Shown here one piece after another: positions 43,928 through 52,577 of a DNA stretch of 64,000 nt. Source of the stretch: CAVRZY01 sp963725415 (GTDB lineage Bacteria; Acidobacteriota; Terriglobia; Bryobacterales; Bryobacteraceae); NCBI GenBank assembly GCA_963725415.1, contig CAVRZY010000120.1:1-64000 (forward strand). The letters run 5' to 3'. Position 1 is the stretch's first letter. Each line of letters opens with the position of its first letter. The notes beneath the pieces are model-generated. The model searched no databases. It was not told the DNA's origin and saw only the letters and a list, made by a program, of their open reading frames with translations. The position numbers were made by a program, and so were the translations under genes.

Positions 43928-46324
43928 TCACCGGGGTTGCGCGTTCTTCACGTATTTGTCGAACCAGGCGATCATCTCGTAGAGCGTGTGCTGGATGGAT
44001 TCGCGGGCCGCATAGCCGTGGGATTCGTGGGGCAGGGTGACCAGCCGGACCGTGCCGCCGTTGCCGCGGATGGCTTGGTACATGCGCTCGGACTGGATGG
44101 GAAAGGTGCCGGGATTATTGTCCGCCTCGCCGTGGATGAGCAGGATGGGGGCGCGGATTTTATTGGCGTTCATGAACGGGGACATCTTGACGTAGAGGTC
44201 CGGGGCTTCCCAGAGGGTGCGGCGCTCGCTCTGAAAACCGAAGGGTGTAAGGGTGCGGTTGTAGGCTCCGCTGCGGGCGATGCCGGCGCGGAACAGATCC
44301 GAGTGCGCCAGCAGATTGGCGGTCATGAAAGCCCCGTAGCAGTGGCCACCCACGCCCACGCGGGCCGGGTCGGTGACTCCCATTGCGGCGGCTTTGTCGA
44401 TGGCCGCCTTGGCGCTCATGACGATCTGTTCGACGTAGGTATTGTTCACGGTCTCCGGATCGCCGACCACGGGCATGGCGGCGTTGTCCAGAATAGCGTA
44501 GCCCTCCAGGAGGAAGAACAGGTGCGAGGGCCCCAGGATGCTGGTGAAGCGCTGCGCTGAGCCGGTGACCTGGCCGGCGGTGGTCGGGTCGTTGTACTCC
44601 AGAGGATACGCCCAGACCACGGTGGGCAACCGCGTGCCCTCTTTATAGCCGGGCGGCAGATAGAGAGTGAAGGAGAGCTGGACGCCGTCGGCGCGCTTGT
44701 AGGTAACGAGCTGCTTCTTGATTCCGCGGAGTTGGGGCGTGGGATCCGGGTACTTGGTCAGGGCCCGCAGATCGCTGGGCGAGCTGGCGCGGACGAAGTA
44801 GTTGGGCGGGTCGTCGGGGGTCTCGCGGCGGGTGACCAGTTGCGTGCCCTCGTCGTTGAGCAGGGCCACCACCGTCTCGTAGCTCTGCGCGTCGCAACGG
44901 AACAGGCGTTCGCTTTTGAGGGTCTTCAGATTGAAGCGGTCCAGAAACGGCCGCTCACCCTCCGGAGTAGCGCCCGCGCCCTCCAGGTAAACCGAATCGC
45001 CGTTCTGAAGGATGGCGCGATGGCCGGTCTTCAAAATGCGGAAGACGGGAGAGCCGGGGTTGTTGTAGCGGTCGCGTATGCTGAGGCTCCACAGCACGCG
45101 CGGGGCCTGGGAGGGGTTGTCGGCATTAAGCGCGAACGTGCGCACCCAGCGGCGATCGCGGTCGTAGTCGGTGAGCGTGAGCAGTCCCTCTCGTTCGCCG
45201 TACAAGATGCTCATAGCGCGGTGCTCGGTTCTGGCCAGCTCGACGGGGGAGCCCGCGAAGGGCGCCGCCAGCATCAGGATGCGGTCGCGGTGCGGAACTT
45301 TGTTCTTCGGATCGCCGCCATCGAGCGCCTCCATCCAGACCAGCGTGGCGGGCGCCGTGGGCCGCCATTGATAATGCCGCGGGCCGGTGGGGACACCCTC
45401 GATGGGAACTTCATCAGCCAGCGGCAGGCTGGCCAGCTTGTAGACCACTTTCCCTGCCCGGTCCCAGACCTCGACTTCCTTCGGGAAATCGAAAACAGGG
45501 TGCAGGTAAGAGTAGGGGCGGTCGAAGCGCGCCACCAGCAGGTGCTTGCCGTCAGGGGCTGGGGCGGTGGTCTGAAAGACCGCCGGACGACCGATCAGCG
45601 TGAGCCTGCCAGTGGTCGCCTCAACCAGGGCCAGTTGGGACGTGGCGTAGTAGTCCAACAGCGCTTCGTCATGCGGGCTGGTCAGCAGGTCCTGATACGT
45701 TCGGACGGGGGCCAGCTTCCCGGAAGTCTCCTGAACGTTAGGTCCGAGAGGCGCCAGCGGCTTGACCGGCGGCTTTCCCCGGCCTGCCGGGACCAGCCGG
45801 ACCAGCAGCTCGCGACTATCGGGCATCCACTGGAGAGGGTCGCCGTAGGCAGCATTCACCGTGACGCCCTTGAGCTTGCGGATCGCGCCCCCGGCGGTCT
45901 CCCCGATCCACAACTCAACTCCCGTGGCAGTGGTGTTGGTGAAGGCAAAACGCTTGCTGTCGGGACTCCATTCAGGCCGCTCGATCTTGGCGTCGGGAGG
46001 CAGCGCGATTTTCGTCTCCCCGCCGTCGGCGATCTTCTTCAGCGTTAGCGCGACGAAGTAGAAGGACTGGTGCGGGCCGTTGGTGTTGGGATTGATGCGC
46101 AACCCGGCCAGCCGGAGCATGGGTTGAGCGAGGTCCGCGATGGGCGGATAGCGGAGCGATTCCAGAAGCAGCCCATAGTCCCGTGCCGGGCTGATCGAAA
46201 ACTGTGGGGTGAGGGGCGCGCTGAGGACCTCCACAACGGCCTTGGGAGGCTGCTTGTAAGTCTCTTGAGCAAGCGACGGCGCGGCCGACAACAGCAGCAG
46301 GAGGGTCGAAAGGTATCGCATCAT
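43928..46324 (-). CDS. Exported S9-family peptidase with Cys at the nucleophile position
   Basis: This 798-residue prolyl-oligopeptidase-family protein, closest to glutamyl-endopeptidase-type S9 enzymes, has a signal peptide (LSTLLLLLSAAPSLAQ). A beta-propeller-like region (SPDSKRFAFTNTTATG, APDGKHLLVARFD) precedes the alpha/beta hydrolase domain. The nucleophile elbow reads VGGHCYGAFMTANLLAH, with TGC (44339-44341) encoding Cys at about residue 662 where relatives have Ser. The Asp (HGEADNNPG) and His (LPHESHGY) of the triad are present. The change is one base from AGC or TCC. It is either inactive, a Cys-dependent variant, or a base error. Confidence 0.92.
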   Translation of the reverse strand: MMRYLSTLLLLLSAAPSLAQETYKQPPKAVVEVLSAPLTPQFSISPARDYGLLLESLRYPPIADLAQPMLRLAGLRINPNTNGPHQSFYFVALTLKKIADGGETKIALPPDAKIERPEWSPDSKRFAFTNTTATGVELWIGETAGGAIRKLKGVTVNAAYGDPLQWMPDSRELLVRLVPAGRGKPPVKPLAPLGPNVQETSGKLAPVRTYQDLLTSPHDEALLDYYATSQLALVEATTGRLTLIGRPAVFQTTAPAPDGKHLLVARFDRPYSYLHPVFDFPKEVEVWDRAGKVVYKLASLPLADEVPIEGVPTGPRHYQWRPTAPATLVWMEALDGGDPKNKVPHRDRILMLAAPFAGSPVELARTEHRAMSILYGEREGLLTLTDYDRDRRWVRTFALNADNPSQAPRVLWSLSIRDRYNNPGSPVFRILKTGHRAILQNGDSVYLEGAGATPEGERPFLDRFNLKTLKSERLFRCDAQSYETVVALLNDEGTQLVTRRETPDDPPNYFVRASSPSDLRALTKYPDPTPQLRGIKKQLVTYKRADGVQLSFTLYLPPGYKEGTRLPTVVWAYPLEYNDPTTAGQVTGSAQRFTSILGPSHLFFLLEGYAILDNAAMPVVGDPETVNNTYVEQIVMSAKAAIDKAAAMGVTDPARVGVGGHCYGAFMTANLLAHSDLFRAGIARSGAYNRTLTPFGFQSERRTLWEAPDLYVKMSPFMNANKIRAPILLIHGEADNNPGTFPIQSERMYQAIRGNGGTVRLVTLPHESHGYAARESIQHTLYEMIAWFDKYVKNAQPR

Positions 46325-46369
46325 AGACGTGTCCAGTTTATCGCGTTCGCCTCAGACCAGGGGTCCGGG

Positions 46370-46972
46370 TTAGGAGGGCAGATCTTCGTCGGCGCCCTTC
46401 CACTGGTTGCCCTTAATGAGCTTGTAGACGATCCGATTGGCGGGCAGGTTGGATTCCACGTAGTCCACGCCCTCGGAGGTAACCATGTAGTTGCTGCTGG
46501 TTTCGTCCCGGCGAACGTACTTTTTCTCTCGCAGGTACCAGATGGTGAATTCCAGGTGCTCGCGCGGGAAGGAGGTCAGGGTTTCCAGGTCCAGCAGGGA
46601 GAGGCTGGGATGCTCGGGATCGGTGCGGCGACGATTGTAGAGCAGGCACAGCAGGCCCAGCCGGCGGTTGCCCTCGGCTTCGATGCCCACCACGAACTCT
46701 TTCATCTCGAACACCGGCAGGGGCTGGGAAAGCCGGATGTGAAGCTGGGCATCGTAGGCGGCGCGCCGTTCCGGATCGCTCAAAATCTCGTAGGCTTTTC
46801 GGAGGAGCACGAACCTCTCGGTGTCGCCGGTAATGGGGTTGTCGGGGTGGTAGCGGGCGGCCAGCAGTTTGTAGACGCGCTGCACCGTCTCCGACTCGGC
46901 ATTCGGGCTGATCTGGAGCAGCTCGTAGTAATCGATGAACTCCGCGGTCGCCACGACCAGCGATTCTAGCAT
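46370..46972 (-). CDS. DnaJ (J-domain) protein
   Basis: This 200-residue protein has an N-terminal J-domain: FIDYYELLQISPNAESETVQ, the HPD motif in ARYHPDNP, and AYEILSDPERRAAYD. The rest (MKEFVVGIEAEGNRRLG, FTIWYLREKKYVRRDE, VDYVESNL) looks like a winged-helix-type domain and lacks the G/F and zinc regions of full DnaJ. It would stimulate an Hsp70 partner in a specialised role. ATG 46972 is used because the J-domain starts 12 residues later; the longer frame overlaps the opposite gene. Confidence 0.85.
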   Translation of the reverse strand: MLESLVVATAEFIDYYELLQISPNAESETVQRVYKLLAARYHPDNPITGDTERFVLLRKAYEILSDPERRAAYDAQLHIRLSQPLPVFEMKEFVVGIEAEGNRRLGLLCLLYNRRRTDPEHPSLSLLDLETLTSFPREHLEFTIWYLREKKYVRRDETSSNYMVTSEGVDYVESNLPANRIVYKLIKGNQWKGADEDLPS

Positions 46973-47033
46973 CTCGGGGCGGTGACCCGCTCGGCCCGCC
47001 GGCGCAGTCTCACTGCGATAGGATGTAGGGACG

Positions 47034-47995
47034 TTGAAGGAGGGAACCATCGAGCGGCGTGTGTTCGTGGGTGCAGCTTTTTCCGGCCTGGCCGGTTCGG
47101 CCATGACTGCCAGGCCCCCGAGAGTCCAGCCGGGTGATATCCCGCGGCGAGCACCCTCGGCAAAACCGGGGAGCGACTCACCAGCATCGGCCAGGGAGGC
47201 GGGCGCTTCCACCTGATTCCTCTTGAAGAGGGCAAGGCGCTGGTGTTGCGCGCCTATGAACTGGGCGTCAATTACTTCGACATGGGGCGCAGCTATTGGG
47301 ACGGCCGGGCGGAGGAGGTGTACGGAGCAGTCCTGCCAGCCTTCCGGAAGAACGTCTTCCTGACCACCCAGTCCGACCAGCGGAGGCGTAAGGAGGCCGA
47401 AGCGGAATTGGACCTGTCGCTGAAGCTCCTGAAGACGGACTACGTGGATTTATGGCAGATGCACGGGGTGGCGGAGAGGGAGGAGGTGAGCCGGATCTTC
47501 GCTCCGGGCGGCGCCATCGAGGCGTTCGAAGCTGCCAAGAAGGCGGGCAAATGCCGCTTCATCGGGTTCACGGGCCACTACGATCCCAATGTGAACGTCG
47601 AAATGCTCAAGAACTATGACAAGTTCGACACGGTCCTGATGCCGCTGCACATCGCCGACCCGGCCTATCTGAGTTTCGAGAAGCTGGCCCTGCCGGTGGC
47701 GGTGGAGCGCGGCCTGGGCGTACTTGGGATAAAGATCTTCGCCAACGCCTTTCTGCTGCGAGCCTTCAGCGTAGCTGACTGCCTGCGCTACGTCTTGAGC
47801 CTGCCGGTGGCCGCTGTCGCGCTGGGTTTCTGCACTATCGGGCAACTGGAGGATGACGTCCGGGCGGCCCAGCAGTTCAAGCCGCTGACTGCTGAGGAGA
47901 TGAAGGCGCTGCGCGCCCGCACGGACGAGACGCGGTTCGGGGCCATCAAAGGTCCGGCGCTGGAATACTGGAAGCGGAAGCTGCCGGGCGCCTAA
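47034..47995 (+). CDS. Aldo/keto reductase, one frameshift near the N-terminus
   Basis: The main frame encodes LRAYELGVNYFDMGRSYWDG, LLKTDYVDLWQMHGV, KKAGKCRFIGFTGHYDP and ALGFCTIGQLEDD, an AKR fold with the catalytic Asp/Tyr region. Upstream, another frame begins RRVFVGAAFSGLAGSAMTA (a Tat-like leader). The two join near 47150 through LGKTGERLTSIGQGGGRFHL, which continues the same protein. A single base is thus missing or added. The start codon is unclear: AAGGAGGG is followed by ATC at the expected position. It converges on the exporter gene with a 4-base overlap. Confidence 0.8.
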
Positions 47996-49044
47996 CTCGT
48001 CGTAGACAGTCCTAAGCGGGCTTTCTGGATGCGCACGTAAATCACGCGCAGCGTGGCCAGGACGGGCACCGAGAGGAACATGCCTGGAATGCCGGCGAGT
48101 TCTTCGCCCGCCAGCGCGCCGAAGATCACCAGCAGCGGGTGAAGGGCCACGCCGGCGCTCATCAGTTGAGGGCTCAGGATGTAGTCCTGGAAGATCCTGT
48201 ACCCGGCCACGAACACCAGAATCCAAAGCAGGTGGCTGAACCCGGTCAACGCTGCCACCAGCACGATGATCGCAATGGCGGCAAGGGGCCCCACCACGGG
48301 GATGAACTCGAGCAGCGCCGCGATGCTGGCCAGCAGCACGCCGTAGGGCACGCCGATCAGAGTGAAGAACAGGCTGTAGGCGGTCAGCGTGGCCAGAGAC
48401 AGGATCACCAGCGCGCGCATGAACTGGCCGAGCAACTGGTGCACGTCCGACAGGATGTCCTCCCACAGCTCCCTGCGGTCGCCACCCACCAAGCCCAGCA
48501 TGTTTCCTCGCAAGTCGGTTCCGTCTTTGAGGAAGAAAAAGGCCAGGATGGGGATGAGAACGACGACGATGGCGCCGCTGAGAAACGACACCACGTGAGC
48601 GACAGCCTGTTGCAGGAAAGGCAGGGCCTGCGTGGTGATGCTGGGGAGCTGTTCCCGGATGAGGTTCAGAAGCTGGCGCCGGACGGGCTCGGTCCAGGCC
48701 GGCCCTGGCGCCTCCAGACGCTGTTCGACCTGCTTGACCAGGTCCGGAAATCCCTGCACCAGGCGGGAGGCCTCCTGGCTGACTTGAGTGCCGACGGTGA
48801 CCCCCAGCAGGATGAGCGCTCCGACGAGCGCCACGTAAACCGCCGCCAGCGCCCAGTTTCGGGAGGCCCGCCGAGGCAGGAACCGGTCTACCTGCTTCAC
48901 CAGCGGCGACAGCAGATAGGCGAACAGGATGGCCAGGGTGAAAACCAGCAGCACCCTGCGGAGAAGGTACAGGACGGCCAGCGAAAGCGCCACCAGGAAG
49001 ACCGTCCAGGCCGACCGCGCCGCGCGAGAGTCCAGGCCGAGCAT
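47992..49044 (-). CDS. AI-2E family transporter (PerM-like membrane protein)
   Basis: This 350-residue inner-membrane protein has about eight hydrophobic helices, e.g. LAVLYLLRRVLLVFTLAILF, WALAAVYVALVGALILLGV, IVVVLIPILAFFFLKDG and LLWILVFVAGYRIFQDY. It shows the family signatures LSPQLMSAGVALHPLLVI and EELAGIPGMFLSVPVLA. AI-2E (UPF0118) proteins include exporters of the quorum signal AI-2 and Na/H antiporters, so the substrate is uncertain. It is intact and of normal length. Confidence 0.92.
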   Translation of the reverse strand: MLGLDSRAARSAWTVFLVALSLAVLYLLRRVLLVFTLAILFAYLLSPLVKQVDRFLPRRASRNWALAAVYVALVGALILLGVTVGTQVSQEASRLVQGFPDLVKQVEQRLEAPGPAWTEPVRRQLLNLIREQLPSITTQALPFLQQAVAHVVSFLSGAIVVVLIPILAFFFLKDGTDLRGNMLGLVGGDRRELWEDILSDVHQLLGQFMRALVILSLATLTAYSLFFTLIGVPYGVLLASIAALLEFIPVVGPLAAIAIIVLVAALTGFSHLLWILVFVAGYRIFQDYILSPQLMSAGVALHPLLVIFGALAGEELAGIPGMFLSVPVLATLRVIYVRIQKARLGLSTTS

Positions 49045-49083
49045 GCTTTGATAGTACCAGCCTGATGCCGGCCGGTTCTTGCG

Positions 49084-49710
49084 CTACCGCTTGACCGGCT
49101 TGCCGTAAACCTCGATCCAGTCCAGCCGCGAACAGGCGATGCTGCCGCCGCCGCGCATCAGGTCGGTGAAGCCGATCTCGTCCACCCGGCCCAGGTTGGG
49201 CTTATCCACCCAGGCGCCCTCGACGATGGTCTCGATGTCCAGCTTGCGCCAGCGGATGTCGGCGAGGTTGAACTCGAGCTCGCGCCAATCGAGCGATGCA
49301 GGATCGGATTGATCGCTCACCAGCCAGGTCCCGTCCGCCAGTTTCAAGATGATGCGGAGCTGGCGGAAACCGGCCTGCTTGGTGCGCCAGCGAATCTTGG
49401 CCTGCCCGGTGAGATCCACCAGGGCGGCCTTGTGGCGCAGGCTTACGGCCCAGTTGGCCGGGCACTCTCCGGACCAGATGTAGAAGGGGTCGTCGGCGGG
49501 TTTGTCATGGTGGCTCTTCTTGATTCCCGCCTTGCCCGGGCCGTGGGTGGACAGCAGCAGGTTCGGATTGGCGACGTGTTCCTCAGTGACCGGGGTGGCG
49601 GCCGGGATCTCTTCCCAATCTTCCCGGAAAAACAGGCGCGGACGCTCTTGCCCCAAAAGGCCTGCGAAGCCGACAAAGAGCAGCAACAAAATGCCGAATC
49701 GCAACTTCAC
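49084..49710 (-). CDS. Exported beta-rich protein of unknown function
   Basis: This 208-residue protein has a signal peptide (GILLLLFVGFAGLLGQ). The body is beta-rich with many tryptophans: FFREDWEEIPAATPVTEEH, YIWSGECPANWAVSLRHK, IRWRTKQAGFRQLRIILKL and DWIEVYGKPV. The pattern (FxEDWxE start, CxLDWIEVYG end) resembles carbohydrate-binding or LamG-like accessory proteins, but I recognise no family. It is 40 bases upstream of the transporter gene on the same strand. Confidence 0.65.
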   Translation of the reverse strand: MKLRFGILLLLFVGFAGLLGQERPRLFFREDWEEIPAATPVTEEHVANPNLLLSTHGPGKAGIKKSHHDKPADDPFYIWSGECPANWAVSLRHKAALVDLTGQAKIRWRTKQAGFRQLRIILKLADGTWLVSDQSDPASLDWRELEFNLADIRWRKLDIETIVEGAWVDKPNLGRVDEIGFTDLMRGGGSIACSRLDWIEVYGKPVKR

Positions 49711-49749
49711 CGGATTGATCCTCCCACGATCATTAGCGCGGATTTCTCA

Positions 49750-49968
49750 CCAGACCACGAGTCTGGTTCAGTTGTGGCGCGGGCTTCAGCCTGCCGCGTC
49801 GAGACTCGTCTCGACGCTCGCGCTTCTCTACGTCCGGCACAGTGTGTCTCGGCACGAGTGCCGAGACGGCAGCCTGAAGAGGCTGCGCCACGAAGCCCAG
49901 AGAGCGATCGGTGTGTCTCATGTCTTCGCGTAATCTCTGCGGCCTCTGCGTCTTTGCGGTGAAAAACC
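49750..49968. repeat. Cluster of palindromes plus a CTTTGCG repeat arm
   Basis: Four hairpins are nested or adjacent. CCAGAC...GTCTGG lies at 49750-49766. GTCGAGAC-TC-GTCTCGAC lies at 49798-49815. GTCTCGGCAC-GA-GTGCCGAGAC lies at 49846-49867. An outer pair runs from GTGGCGCGGGCTTCAG (from 49773) to CTGAAGAGGCTGCGCCAC (to 49891). At 49931-49968 a single arm TCTGCGGCCTCTGCGTCTTT repeats the element at 3093. It lies between two minus-strand genes and contains no gene. Confidence 0.75.
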
Positions 49969-49983
49969 CTGCCGGCTTGCGCA

Positions 49984-52395
49984 TCATTCAGTATTCGCCA
50001 CGAGGGCCTTGTAGTAGTCTGACTCCTTCTTCACGCGCTCAAGGAAGGCGATGAAACGGGGCTCCTTGCGAAGCGAATCCAGGTTGCGGTCCCGCGCGAA
50101 GGCGGGATAGCAGGGATACCCGTCCGCGGCCTGCTCCAGCCAGTCTATCGCCTTCTGGGGCTTGTTCATCCGCGCATAGGCGCAGGCGATCCCAAAAGCA
50201 GTGTGATGGAAGTGTCCGAAGGCCTTCTTCTGGGCCGCTTTTCGAATCTGCTCTTCCGCCTCCCGCTCTTTGCCGTCCGCTGCAAACAGCAGCGCCTGCG
50301 TCAGGCTGAGCATTCCACCGGGGTCCTCCGGATTCTCCTTCAGGATATCCGGAAGCTCCGCCCGGGCCTCACTCAGCCGGCCAGCCTGGACTAAGGTATA
50401 AGCGGTGAATGCCGCCTCGATCCCCCTCTCGGGAAGTCGCTGCAAGATCGATAGGGTCTCTTCGTATCTGCCCAAACCCAGGAGTGCCATCGCCTCTTGA
50501 CCCCGGGCGATGACGTGGGCGGGATCGATTGCCAATGCCTGTCGGGCGTGCCGCAGCCCTTCCTCCAGAAGCCCGACGTGGTTGTAGACCACCGCCAGCC
50601 ACGCGTGCGCCTCGCTGGAGTTGGGTTTCAAAGCCAGCGCCCGGCGGAACTCCCGGATTGCTTTCTCGTGCGGGAAGTGGTTGGACGGCGTCCAGAGGAG
50701 CCGGCCCCGGGCGACATGAGCTTCCGCCAGGTCCGGATCCAGCGCCAGCGCCTTGTCCACCGCGGCATGGGCTTTGGACTCCCATTGCGCTTGTTCCTCA
50801 GGCGCAAAAAAGAAAAACATCGCCGCGTACGACTGCGCCAGGTGCGCATAAGCAACGGCGAAGCCCGGATCGATTTCCACGGCTCGCTCCAGCATCCCGA
50901 TGGCATCCTGGAGGTTCGATCTGGAACCCTTTTCCAGATGGATGCCGCGCAAATAGTACTCGTAAGCCTCGGGCTTCACCGGGCGGGCTTTGGCCAGCCG
51001 CGTCTGCTCCCGGGGCGTGAGCCTCACCTGGATCTGGCCGGCAACAGCTCGTGCCACCTCTCCCTGCAAGGCCAGCACATCGGTCAGGTCGCGCTCGTAG
51101 TTCTGGGCCCAGAGGTGCCGGTCGGTGGCAGCCTCGATCAACTGCGCGGTGATCCGCACCCGGTTGCCGGCGCGCAACACGGATCCCTCCAGGACCGCAT
51201 CGACCTTCAGCTCCCGCGCGATCTCGGGCAGCGCCTTCCGGGTTCCCTTGAACTGCATCACCGAGGTCCGGGAAATCACCCGCAAGGCGCCGATCTGGGC
51301 CAGATCGGAGATCAGCGCCTCCGTCATCCCGTCCGCGAAGTACTCCTGGGCTGGATCGCCGGAGAGGTTAGCCAGCGGCAGCACTGCAATGGACTCGATC
51401 CGGCCGGCAGTTGCCCGTTCCGAGACGCGCTGCCGCCACGCGCTGAGGCCCCACCACGCCAGCGCCGCCACCAGGATCGCCAGCACGGGGGCGCCCCACA
51501 GCCAGGGCCGCCGGCGCACCGCCGCCATGGCTGGGGCAGCGAGCTTGGCGGAAACCGACTCCTCCCTGAGTTCCTCCAGCGCAACCTTGACATCGCCCAT
51601 GTGCTGGGAACGGCGATTGGGGTCCTTGCGCAGGCAGCGGCTGACGATCTTATCGAGTTCCGGCGGCACCTCCCCGCCCAGCGGCTTTGGCTCCTCGCGC
51701 AGGATGGCCGACAGGGTCGAGAGCTTCGAGTCTCGCTCGAACGCCCGCCGCCCGGTCATCATCTCGTACAGCAGGACGCCGAACGAGAAAATGTCCGAGC
51801 GGCTGTCCACCGGCTTCCCCTCAGCCTGCTCCGGCGACATGTAGGCCACCGTGCCGAGCAGGGCGCCCTCTTCGGTCTGCTGTTGAAGCGTGCGCGTGGG
51901 CTGGTCTTCCCCCGGTACCCCGGCTTCCGTCAGCTTGGCCAATCCGAAATCGAGCACTTTCACCAGGCCCTCGCCGGTGACCATCACGTTGCCTGGCTTC
52001 AGATCCCGATGCGTGATCCCGGCTCGATGTGCTGCCGCCAGTGCGCTGGCGATCTGGACGGCATAGTCAAGCGCTTGCTCCAGCGGCAGAGGCCGGCGCG
52101 AGATCAGCCGGCCCAGTGTCTGACCCTCGACGCACTCCATGGCGATGAAATCCACACCGCCCGAAGTGTCGATGTCGTAGATGGTGATGATGTTAGGATG
52201 ATTCAGCGCCGAGGCGGCCTTGGCCTCCTGCACGAAGCGCCGCTTGCGCTCCGGATCGGCGACCTTTTCCGGCGGCAGGACCTTCAGCGCCACGAAGCGG
52301 TCCAGGTGCGTGTCCCGGGCCTTGTACACCACACCCATCCCGCCCTCGCCCAGCTTGCCGAGGATCTGGTAGTGAGAAATGGTTTGCCCGATCAT
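49984..52395 (-). CDS. Membrane Ser/Thr protein kinase with TolB-like and TPR domains
   Basis: This 803-residue protein starts at ATG 52395. The kinase domain (residues about 10-270) is complete, with GKLGEGGMGVVYKARD, FVALKVL, HRDLKPGNVMVTG, LDFGLAKLTE, GTVAYMSPEQAEG and DIFSFGVLLYEMMTG. One transmembrane helix follows near residue 300 (LWGAPVLAILVAALAWWGL), then a TolB-like N-terminal module (IAVLPLANLSGDPAQEYFADG, LEGSVLRAGNRVRITAQL), then TPRs (LERAVEIDPGFAVAYAHLAQ, EFRRALALKPNSSEAHAWLA). It is a typical acidobacterial signalling protein; targets are unknown. It is divergent from dnaE. Confidence 0.95.
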   Translation of the reverse strand: MIGQTISHYQILGKLGEGGMGVVYKARDTHLDRFVALKVLPPEKVADPERKRRFVQEAKAASALNHPNIITIYDIDTSGGVDFIAMECVEGQTLGRLISRRPLPLEQALDYAVQIASALAAAHRAGITHRDLKPGNVMVTGEGLVKVLDFGLAKLTEAGVPGEDQPTRTLQQQTEEGALLGTVAYMSPEQAEGKPVDSRSDIFSFGVLLYEMMTGRRAFERDSKLSTLSAILREEPKPLGGEVPPELDKIVSRCLRKDPNRRSQHMGDVKVALEELREESVSAKLAAPAMAAVRRRPWLWGAPVLAILVAALAWWGLSAWRQRVSERATAGRIESIAVLPLANLSGDPAQEYFADGMTEALISDLAQIGALRVISRTSVMQFKGTRKALPEIARELKVDAVLEGSVLRAGNRVRITAQLIEAATDRHLWAQNYERDLTDVLALQGEVARAVAGQIQVRLTPREQTRLAKARPVKPEAYEYYLRGIHLEKGSRSNLQDAIGMLERAVEIDPGFAVAYAHLAQSYAAMFFFFAPEEQAQWESKAHAAVDKALALDPDLAEAHVARGRLLWTPSNHFPHEKAIREFRRALALKPNSSEAHAWLAVVYNHVGLLEEGLRHARQALAIDPAHVIARGQEAMALLGLGRYEETLSILQRLPERGIEAAFTAYTLVQAGRLSEARAELPDILKENPEDPGGMLSLTQALLFAADGKEREAEEQIRKAAQKKAFGHFHHTAFGIACAYARMNKPQKAIDWLEQAADGYPCYPAFARDRNLDSLRKEPRFIAFLERVKKESDYYKALVANTE

Positions 52396-52577
52396 AGCTT
52401 CCAACTTTCAGGGCATTCAGCTCATAGTGTCAGTATAAGCTGAGAAGCCCTCTCGAAAAGAATGGGGTTTTAGTGGCCCAGCCGCCCCGCGCCTCCCCGA
52501 CGATTCCCGCGCCAGACCCCCTCCCTCTGCCTCCTCACCACGCCCTCCGTCCAGCGGTCTATACTGAAGTATCCGGA

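Noticed and set aside
50497..52443. A 648-codon plus-strand frame opposite the kinase-TPR gene
   Set aside because: Composition is that of an antisense shadow and it has no recognisable domain; the minus-strand kinase is complete.
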